A stretch of 24,807 nucleotides of DNA, taken from positions 1 to 24,807 of the forward strand of contig PMCR01000481.1 in the NCBI GenBank assembly GCA_003155465.1, written 5' to 3'. This DNA comes from Myxococcales bacterium. Lineage in GTDB: Bacteria; Myxococcota; Polyangia; Fen-1088. A model generated the notes under the pieces. The model searched no databases and was not told where the DNA came from. It saw only the letters and a list, made by a program, of their open reading frames with translations. Positions 7,299-13,764 of this stretch are shown here, one piece after another. The translations under genes and the position numbers were made by a program. The stretch's first letter is position 1. The number at the start of each line of letters is the position of its first letter.

Positions 7299-9137
7299 AT
7301 GGCTAGTCGTCAATGGATCATCGGGCTGACGCTGCTGCTTGTGGGCGCGGCACCCGCAGAAAAGGCAAGCAGACCCATGAGCACGATCAAGATTGAACGG
7401 CTGGGCGACGCGAGTCCGTCACCGAAAAAGGGAGGGTGGCGCAAGTCCGAGGCGGTCGAATCCACCCCCATCGTTCTGTGGCGGGGCCAGGACGTGGCAG
7501 CTGCTTTCTACTACCAGTGGGAGCTCGAAGGCGTCCTCGGCCGCTACCAGCAGAAGATCGCATCCGTCGACACCCGCGCCAAGACCTGGTTCAAGACTCT
7601 GGGCAGCGATTTCCCCATCAAGCTCTCCGAACACTTGCTCGTCAACCGCGACGAAACCGCGCTGCGCTCGTTTGATGTCGACCATTTGCAGGTGGCGGAT
7701 CTCGACGGAGACGGGACGGACGAGCTGTTGTTGCCGCGCCATCAGGGCGGGGTCGATGTCTACCATCTTGCCAAAGGCAGGATCTTCTCGTGGTCGTCCC
7801 CCACCTGGGAGGCCAAGTACTATACCAACAGCGTGGTTTCGGTTCAGAAGGCGAAAGCCGGAGGTCGCGAGTCGGTCTACTTCGTCTTCTCCGCGAAGCG
7901 CGATGGCGACGCCAAAATTCCGCCGGAGGTGGAGCGAGCGCACGCTGGCCAACCGACCGAAAACATCGTGGAGGTTTCGGCCACCGGGGTGCGGGTGATC
8001 CCGCTGCTGGGCCTGCCCGCGGTAGTCACACAGATCGTGGGAGTGGGATTGTTGAATCGGCCGGGCTCGAACCAGATTGATGAACTGGCGGTCTGCAGTC
8101 GCTTGCAGGGAAAGAACGAGACTTTGTTCTCGCGGCACAGCCTGGCCGGGACGCTGATCGGCAAGGTGCGCGAGATCTATGCTGACATCGCGCTGGAACC
8201 GCGCCTCAGCTTCTCGTTTCTAGCCCACAGTAACGAGCTGGTGGCGGTGGGTGATTCATTCAAATGCGTGGTGTTCGTCTGGCCCGAGAAGCCGGTGAAC
8301 TGGTTCAAGAAGGTGGAGTTTGTCGGGGAAGGCAAGCCGTTCGTGTTCCGCGGCGTGGTGGACCGCAAGAGCGGCAACCCCAAGGCCCTGTTTCGGCGGG
8401 GCGACAATCTGATCGCGTTCGACTCCGACGGCCGGTCCTATCGGCGCGAGGGCGAGCGCAACGTGGCGGGCGACGGCCGCGAGACCGTACCGTGGATGGA
8501 GCTTGCGCCCACCAGCCCGCTTCACCGTATCGCGCAGCTCGTTCTTCTGGAAGGGGACGACGACGCCATCCTTGTCGTCGAGAACCGGGACGCCGGCGTG
8601 CGCGAACTGACCCTCAAGGATGCGCGCGAGGCGGCCAGCAAGTACCTTGACCCGAGCTATGTCGAGCGCACCGAACGCGAGTTCGCCGTGACCTTCGAAC
8701 ATGTGTACGACGTGAGGCGCATCCCCGACGAGCTTCTCGGCCCCGCGAGCCCCCTGCACTCGCTGGAGGACATTCAACGGTTGCTTCCCAAGTACTACGA
8801 GTTCAAGACGGCAGACCTTCAGGGGAGACTGCAGATCAGGCTCGCCATCGAGCTGACGGAGCCGTTTGAACAGAAGACGGACATCGCGGAACCGCGATAC
8901 CGCAGCATCCCGGAATACAAGGCCTGGCTGAAGACGCTCAACTACGATGCCGAGCTGCGCCTGCGCGTTCTCAACGGTCGTGGCGTCCTCAGCGACCACA
9001 CCCTGTCAACCACACTGCTCTACGGTCGAGACATCCGCACGAAACGAGCTGGTGACCGTTTGCGCATAGTGCTGCCCCTGGTGCGCGAGGATCCCAAGAC
9101 ACTGGTGGCGGGCTTCTTTCTCCTGTCCTTGAGCTAG
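7299..9137 (+). CDS. Exported protein of unknown function with one FG-GAP/VCBS-like motif
   Basis: I do not recognise the family. Started at the ATG at 7299 (612 residues) it has a clean signal peptide (MASRQW, a hydrophobic core, then APAEKA). An in-frame ATG at 7230, with GGTGGGA upstream, would add 23 basic residues before it and is less likely. A DLDGDGTDELLLP stretch (about 130 residues in) matches a calcium-binding FG-GAP/VCBS-type propeller motif. The next 300 residues are beta-rich, which fits a divergent propeller. The last 200 residues are mixed helix and strand. The stop is two bases before the start of the PLC-like gene, so the two are almost certainly co-translated. The pairing suggests the proteins act together, for example exported protein and effector or immunity and toxin, but that is inferred. 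Confidence 0.8.
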   Translation: MASRQWIIGLTLLLVGAAPAEKASRPMSTIKIERLGDASPSPKKGGWRKSEAVESTPIVLWRGQDVAAAFYYQWELEGVLGRYQQKIASVDTRAKTWFKTLGSDFPIKLSEHLLVNRDETALRSFDVDHLQVADLDGDGTDELLLPRHQGGVDVYHLAKGRIFSWSSPTWEAKYYTNSVVSVQKAKAGGRESVYFVFSAKRDGDAKIPPEVERAHAGQPTENIVEVSATGVRVIPLLGLPAVVTQIVGVGLLNRPGSNQIDELAVCSRLQGKNETLFSRHSLAGTLIGKVREIYADIALEPRLSFSFLAHSNELVAVGDSFKCVVFVWPEKPVNWFKKVEFVGEGKPFVFRGVVDRKSGNPKALFRRGDNLIAFDSDGRSYRREGERNVAGDGRETVPWMELAPTSPLHRIAQLVLLEGDDDAILVVENRDAGVRELTLKDAREAASKYLDPSYVERTEREFAVTFEHVYDVRRIPDELLGPASPLHSLEDIQRLLPKYYEFKTADLQGRLQIRLAIELTEPFEQKTDIAEPRYRSIPEYKAWLKTLNYDAELRLRVLNGRGVLSDHTLSTTLLYGRDIRTKRAGDRLRIVLPLVREDPKTLVAGFFLLSLS

Positions 9138-9139
9138 TC

Positions 9140-12007
9140 ATGCCCAATTTCCATATGCATTGGCTTATCGCCTTGGAGGCGGCGAATAGCTTCGCAAGAG
9201 ATGATGACATCTCCACCGGCAGGGACTTGTATATCGACCACTGCAAGAGCTTCAAAGCCTCCTTGTATGCGGCCGTCAAGAACGCCACGTCGGTGGCTGA
9301 CTTCCGCAGAGAGTTTCAGAGAGCCGCCAATGAGCTTGAGTCCAACCTGCACAAGCAGCCCGCCTACGACGCAATCACCTGTTTCTCCGCCTACATGCTC
9401 GGCGCTTGCGGGCCGGACTTCTGGACCTTGATGTCGAAGGAAGGCGTCCCAAGTGCCAAACACACAGCCGGCATCCATTTCGACTTCGGCCACTACAACC
9501 GAACCCACCACCAATTTGCAGTAAGCGCAAAGAGGCTTCGCTCTAACAAGAAGTGGACCCTCACCCAAAAGGCGGAGCGCGCCTATTTCACTGGCTTGGC
9601 CACGCATTTTGCCGCGGACCTGGTCATGCACGAATTGGTGAATGTCTACGCGGGCGCCTACAACATCCTTGAGCCTCGCTGGGAAAGCGAGCACGGCGTC
9701 AGCAGCTCACTCAAGAATCTGTGGAGCACACACAACAAGGTCGAGCACTACTGGGACACCTACGTGCGCTACCGCTGGCTGGGCAACTGGGGAACCGTGT
9801 GGAGTCCCAATGAAGCGCCGGGGGGCCCCGCCAGCTACCAGCTTCCACTGGCTGACACACTGTCACGCGACGCGAAGGGCCTGAATTCCGGACTGGGAGA
9901 GGACATTGCCAAGCTCTTCATGAAGGACAAGGATCTGAAACACGAGGCAAACCTGGCCGGGCCCAAATACCATGTCGACGACAAGTTGCCAAACCTGCCC
10001 GAAGTTAGCAAGAGCGCGGAGTACAAACGCAACGAGGAAAACCACTTCAAGAGCAACTGTCACTACCTGCTGGAGCGTTCACTCATCTTCCCACGGATAT
10101 TTTGCGACCGGGTTCTCGCGCGAGAGGGAATTGAACCGTTCATCTACAAAGTGGTCGTGGACAAAGCGGACGGCGCCTACCCTGCCACAGATGTCTACGC
10201 CAAAGCGATCGAAGAGGCGACAACCCCTCAAATGAACGACCTCTTCAACGGCGGTCTCAATGAAAGCAACAAGCTCAAGACCTTCTCCTCGCGCACAAAT
10301 CTCGATGACGGCTTCAATACCTTCAATTATCAAATCTACTTCATGTGCCCGCGACTGGCCAGGCTGAAGCAGTACGGCCCCACGGTGTTCTGGGAGCCCA
10401 AGGCCTTGATCCCTTTCTTCACGGCCGCCGTGGAGGCGGCCTCACGCTTCGCCGGCGCGTACCTGAGTTGCGCGGAGGGGCAAGGCGACAGCCTCGGGCC
10501 ACTGGGCAGGTTCTGGAACCTCGACACCGGTCTGGGGGTCGAGGTCCAGAACGTCGCCAGTGCATCGACCTACGAGGTGCGCACGCGCATCCGACTGCCC
10601 CACGTGACCGAGGCCACCAAAATCCGCATCGGGCATCAACGTCAGGACGAATACCTCGGAGGCAAGGACAGGAAAGACTACGAGCTTCCAAAGAAGTACT
10701 CTTTCAAGCCAGGCAAGCCGGCGTTCCCGGTCGTCGACGGTCCCGTGGTCGAGAGGAGCGAGGACGTCGTCGAGACGGCGATGGAACAGTACCTGCGCGC
10801 CATCAAGGCCAAGGAGGAGAGGGGCGAACCACCGGTAGGGATGAGCAAGGATGAATACTTTAGTGGCCCCCGTACCGGGCGTGCCGCACCGGCGCTGTTG
10901 GTGCCGACCGATTCAATCTGCTCGGAAAACGTGGCGGTCAAGCCCCCGCCGCTGTCCACCCGGCTGAGCCTGGAATTCGATGTCCCCATCGTGCGCTTGG
11001 GAGGACAAGAGATTACGGCTTTTGCGCTGTATGCGGACCGCGCTGGTGCAAGCGCGGCACCTCAGGGGGATGCCGAACACGCCGCCAAGGAGTGGTTGGC
11101 GGCAGGAAAGAGCCAATGCCTTCGATTCATCGAACACACCCAGACAGGGGACGCGGACGACATCAGGGTGGATGGCGAGCGCGTTCGATTCACCGGCCGG
11201 GTGCTGGCCAACCTCGAGCATGATCCTCCGTGGGACACAGCCACTCGCAAGATTGAGGCGAAGAAGTGGAACAACGTGATCGCTCCCGCTGACGTCGCCA
11301 AGTTCTGCGGCCAGAACATCGCGGTGACAACGTGCCGAAGGAATGTCCTGAAGCAAAAGGTCGACTTTCTTGGCAGGAGAAGCGATGGCGAGTTCTGGGC
11401 GGACTGCGATTTTCAACTCTACCAGGACGCTTGCCCCACCGAGCAGGTGTTCTTCACGATCTTCCCGCTGGTTCGCACGCGCAAGGGATGGTTCGATGTT
11501 TTCACCAACAAGGAGGTCAAGAAAGCGGACTTCGAGGCGATGTGCAAGATCCGCTGTGTCGGTTTTGTGCCCATCGTGCTGCTGTACGTGTGTGATGCCA
11601 CTGGCCGTGCCCAGCTCGCTTCGTGCTACATCGATGGCCTGGAGGCACCAGTTGAGTCGATCGCGGCGGAGGCGCCGGTGGGCACGGAACCCCGCGAGCT
11701 GGGTGACCTATGGCTTCGCCTGGCAGTGCCGCCCGAGGATGCCGCAAGACTCGAGGAGCGATTCGTTTTGAAGAGTGCGGACGGAGCATTCCTCGCGGAA
11801 AAGTCCGCCAGCACCGATCATCTCCCTGACGATGCCAGTGCAGATCTTCTCTTTGACAATCTCGACAAAGGCAAGAGCTACACGCTGGAGGTTCATCGCG
11901 ACAATGAGCAGCCCCTCGTTCTATTCGAGAACGTCCCCTACGCAGAGTTAGCCGGCCTGACGTCCGACGAGTCGGGCCAACCCTCGAACGACAAGGAAGA
12001 TGCATGA
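9140..12007 (+). CDS. Large zinc-dependent phospholipase C-like protein
   Basis: This 955-residue protein has no signal peptide. The first 210 residues match the zinc-dependent phospholipase C family (PF00882 type). It begins MPNFHMHW and continues with GPDF (Asp93), HFDFGHYN (His113, His118), THFAADLVMH (His156, Asp160, His164) followed by VN and AG, and HNKVEHYWD (His198, Glu202). The H-x3-D and H-x3-E spacings match the trinuclear zinc site of this fold. The family hydrolyses phospholipid head groups; activity here is inferred from the intact ligands. The middle (about 240-850) is unrecognised. Residues about 853-935 form a beta-rich module (LWLRL ... DLLFDNLDKGKSYTLEV ... LFENVPYAEL) that I associate with cargo proteins of type VI secretion, from memory only. 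It starts two bases after the upstream stop without its own ribosome binding site, so translation is coupled. Family members are usually about 250-400 residues, so this is an outsized version. Confidence 0.82.
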   Translation: MPNFHMHWLIALEAANSFARDDDISTGRDLYIDHCKSFKASLYAAVKNATSVADFRREFQRAANELESNLHKQPAYDAITCFSAYMLGACGPDFWTLMSKEGVPSAKHTAGIHFDFGHYNRTHHQFAVSAKRLRSNKKWTLTQKAERAYFTGLATHFAADLVMHELVNVYAGAYNILEPRWESEHGVSSSLKNLWSTHNKVEHYWDTYVRYRWLGNWGTVWSPNEAPGGPASYQLPLADTLSRDAKGLNSGLGEDIAKLFMKDKDLKHEANLAGPKYHVDDKLPNLPEVSKSAEYKRNEENHFKSNCHYLLERSLIFPRIFCDRVLAREGIEPFIYKVVVDKADGAYPATDVYAKAIEEATTPQMNDLFNGGLNESNKLKTFSSRTNLDDGFNTFNYQIYFMCPRLARLKQYGPTVFWEPKALIPFFTAAVEAASRFAGAYLSCAEGQGDSLGPLGRFWNLDTGLGVEVQNVASASTYEVRTRIRLPHVTEATKIRIGHQRQDEYLGGKDRKDYELPKKYSFKPGKPAFPVVDGPVVERSEDVVETAMEQYLRAIKAKEERGEPPVGMSKDEYFSGPRTGRAAPALLVPTDSICSENVAVKPPPLSTRLSLEFDVPIVRLGGQEITAFALYADRAGASAAPQGDAEHAAKEWLAAGKSQCLRFIEHTQTGDADDIRVDGERVRFTGRVLANLEHDPPWDTATRKIEAKKWNNVIAPADVAKFCGQNIAVTTCRRNVLKQKVDFLGRRSDGEFWADCDFQLYQDACPTEQVFFTIFPLVRTRKGWFDVFTNKEVKKADFEAMCKIRCVGFVPIVLLYVCDATGRAQLASCYIDGLEAPVESIAAEAPVGTEPRELGDLWLRLAVPPEDAARLEERFVLKSADGAFLAEKSASTDHLPDDASADLLFDNLDKGKSYTLEVHRDNEQPLVLFENVPYAELAGLTSDESGQPSNDKEDA

Positions 12008-12258
12008 AACGACGGGACGCCAAGTCCTACGTCCGATCCCACGGAGCGTCCGTAGGTCCGGTGTCTGTCCCGAAACGTACAATTGGACATCGGCGAGGCG
12101 ACGAACCGCCACGCAACACACGCTCGATCCGGCTATCCGCAACAAGCTCGTAGCGTCAGTACCCGGACCACGCGACTGCCTCGCACCTCCGGCGCTCCGC
12201 ACTGGACACGCCGAATCGCGCGGCCGGCGCTCATCGGGAGGAGGAACAAGTCCTGAAC
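12008..12258. other. Gap between convergent operons, no gene supported
   Basis: The gap lies between the PLC-like gene and the small exported-protein gene. A 92-codon + strand frame crosses it, but it has no ribosome binding site and an arginine/threonine-rich composition typical of a chance frame. The only structure seen is the hairpin and adjacent GGGACAGACACC-type motif at 12026-12072. Confidence 0.5.
12026..12072 (-). repeat. REP-like element: conserved head plus imperfect hairpin
   Basis: Read on the minus strand, CGGGACAGACACCGG (12058-12072) is followed by an imperfect hairpin with outer arms CCTACG/CGTAGG (12026-12031 with 12051-12056) and inner arms TCCG/CGGA (12032-12035 with 12042-12045). 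A short conserved head next to a hairpin is the layout of REP elements mobilised by IS200-like RAYT transposases. It may also serve as a terminator for the two converging genes. Only one copy is in the window, so repeat status cannot be shown here. Confidence 0.35.
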
Positions 12259-12819
12259 TCACTTCGCGCGCGTCTTAGAGCGAGCGCGGGAGGATGGTCG
12301 CCTCAACGCCGGACCCTTCAGACTTAGGTTCGGCCTGGAATACCGCCACTCGCTCGCCTTGCTTACAGACCAATCGGCGTCCTTCTTCGTTAGCGCGCCT
12401 CGGCGCACCGCCCCACAGCCAATCGACCCCGTATACGAGAGTCGTGGTCCGAGCACTTCGAGATACCCGTCGAAATCAAAGGCGTCTATTCGCCTGCGAG
12501 TCAACTCAAGGACGAGCACTCCAATTGCCTTCTCGCTCGCCAGCGCCATTTCTTCCCGTCTAACCACCAAGAATCGACTATCGCAGTCCGTACCCGCTGG
12601 CAGGAAAGGAGAGTCTGGGGAGCCTCGATGTTTCAGCACAGGGTCGATGAGAATTCGCGCGCCCTCCGTGGCGACACGACGAACACACTCCTCCGAGTTG
12701 AGAATTCCCTCGTCTCCAACTAGTGCGGACACCACAATCTGACAACGTTCCGCGGTTTGCTTGGCGGATGGCGCCGCGGAAGGCGTGGCCAGCAGGATGA
12801 GTAGAAACAGGGTTGTCAC
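12259..12819 (-). CDS. Small exported Cys-containing protein, possible partner of the caspase-like protein
   Basis: 186 residues from a GTG start. GGGAG is four bases upstream, and the N-terminus is a signal peptide (MTTLFLLILLATPSAAPSA). The mature protein has four cysteines (26, 45, 79, 135), consistent with two disulfides in an oxidising compartment. It has mixed helix and strand and ends in a strongly basic tail. No family is recognised. It lies 36 bases downstream of the caspase-like gene on the same strand, so the two probably share a transcript. A periplasmic protein encoded directly after a small hydrolase is the usual layout for immunity proteins, but an inhibitor role is only an inference. 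Confidence 0.72.
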   Translation of the reverse strand: MTTLFLLILLATPSAAPSAKQTAERCQIVVSALVGDEGILNSEECVRRVATEGARILIDPVLKHRGSPDSPFLPAGTDCDSRFLVVRREEMALASEKAIGVLVLELTRRRIDAFDFDGYLEVLGPRLSYTGSIGCGAVRRGALTKKDADWSVSKASEWRYSRPNLSLKGPALRRPSSRARSKTRAK

Positions 12820-12823
12820 ACAT

Positions 12824-12828
12824 CTCCC
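12824..12828 (-). promoter_or_regulatory. Ribosome binding site of the 186-residue exported protein
   Basis: GGGAG on the minus strand lies four bases before the GTG at 12819. A nearby out-of-frame ATG (12823) opens an 81-codon frame without a signal peptide, so the GTG is preferred. Confidence 0.5.
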
Positions 12829-12855
12829 ATTCCGTCTTGCCTCGCCCCCCCCGGT

Positions 12856-13530
12856 TCAGAGCAGGTCGCGCGAGACCGGCACTGGTTGCTCCGGCTGCGG
12901 ATCGGCCTTGTCAAAATGCAAAGGCTCGATTTGACCTGTTGCCTTGTCTCGCAGACGGAGCTGATACTCCTGGGACCTGCCTCTGACACGAGGCACCTCG
13001 AAGGCATCCTTGGTTACGGGAATGCCATACACCGTTAACTTGGGCCGCAGCCGTTTCAAGTCCTCCGCAAATGACATTGAGTTGCAGCCGGCGAAGTAGA
13101 CGGTCTGTACTCCAGCTGGCAGATACTGGGCCAGTTGACTGGCTGTCATCCGTTCCGTGGTTCCGTCCGGAAGATCGAGCCAGAACTTGTGCGTCTCACC
13201 CGCCTTACGGTTCACATTGCCATCGACATTCTGCTCGGTCGTGAGGTGGTGACCCACGAAAACTACGGTCTTGCTGGGTGCGGCCTGGATATGCCCGAGA
13301 TTGAAATTTCCTCGGTAGGTAATCCTGACGTCAGCAGCACCTGCCCCCGGAATCACAAGTGCAAGCTCGCGCTTCAAGTCGGAAGTGGTTCTCTCCATCG
13401 CTCTCTGGGCGCTGCGGTCAATGCCGCTGTACCAAATCGTGGTGTCCTGGGAAACTTGAGCCAGATGAATAGTGATGGCTCCGGGTTTGGGCGACCCGAA
13501 GGGTCCGTTTGTGATTCGCCATACAGTCAT
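12856..13530 (-). CDS. Caspase-like (clan CD-like) cysteine protease-like protein
   Basis: 224 residues with no signal peptide or membrane segment. Two blocks match the clan CD pattern: a hydrophobic strand then His (TVVFVGHH, His94/His95) and a second strand then Cys with a following Ser (TVYFAGCNS, Cys149). The spacing of about 54 residues fits the caspase, CHAT and toxin-autoprotease families. A third strand (LTVYGIPV) follows, as expected for the alpha/beta fold. The first 85 residues and the last 45 (PQPEQPVPV) are unrecognised. There is no fused receptor, STAND or repeat domain, unlike most bacterial caspase-like proteins. Substrate and activity are unknown. The ATG at 13530 has only a weak upstream site, and a later start cannot be excluded. 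The exported 186-residue gene follows after 36 bases. Confidence 0.65.
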   Translation of the reverse strand: MTVWRITNGPFGSPKPGAITIHLAQVSQDTTIWYSGIDRSAQRAMERTTSDLKRELALVIPGAGAADVRITYRGNFNLGHIQAAPSKTVVFVGHHLTTEQNVDGNVNRKAGETHKFWLDLPDGTTERMTASQLAQYLPAGVQTVYFAGCNSMSFAEDLKRLRPKLTVYGIPVTKDAFEVPRVRGRSQEYQLRLRDKATGQIEPLHFDKADPQPEQPVPVSRDLL

Positions 13531-13625
13531 GTGTCATCATCTTGCTGTATGGGCATCCGCTGTGTGCCTAGGTGAAGCATCGCGTGGGTAGTCTAGCGCA
13601 AGAAGCGGATTCTCGAAACACATCC

Positions 13626-13653
13626 CTATCAGGCCTCACCTATCAGGCCTCAC
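13626..13653. repeat. Perfect 14-bp tandem duplication
   Basis: CTATCAGGCCTCAC occurs twice head to tail (13626-13639 and 13640-13653) between the GH2 gene and the caspase-like gene. The core AGGCCT is itself palindromic and recurs at 13692. This may be a recent slippage duplication or a pair of regulator half-sites upstream of the caspase-like gene. Confidence 0.8.
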
Positions 13654-13656
13654 CAA

Positions 13657-13685
13657 GGTTGCCCCTTCCCCAAAGGCAAGCAACC
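13657..13685 (-). terminator. Hairpin after the GH2 gene, possible terminator
   Basis: GGTTGC (13657-13662) pairs with GCAACC (13680-13685), with an inner CCTT/AAGG stem around a short loop. It lies about 80 bases past the GH2 stop on the minus strand. There is no clear T tract, so it may be a weak or factor-assisted terminator. Confidence 0.35.
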
Positions 13686-13764
13686 AGAAGAGGCCTGCAT
13701 AGCAAGCCTTCAACGTGAGCCTCCTTGACTTGAGCCGACGCAAACATTCAGCCTAACACACACT

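Noticed and set aside
12000..12278. 92-codon + strand frame after the PLC-like gene
   Set aside because: It has no ribosome binding site, a chance-like Arg/Thr composition and overlaps both neighbouring genes and the REP-like element.
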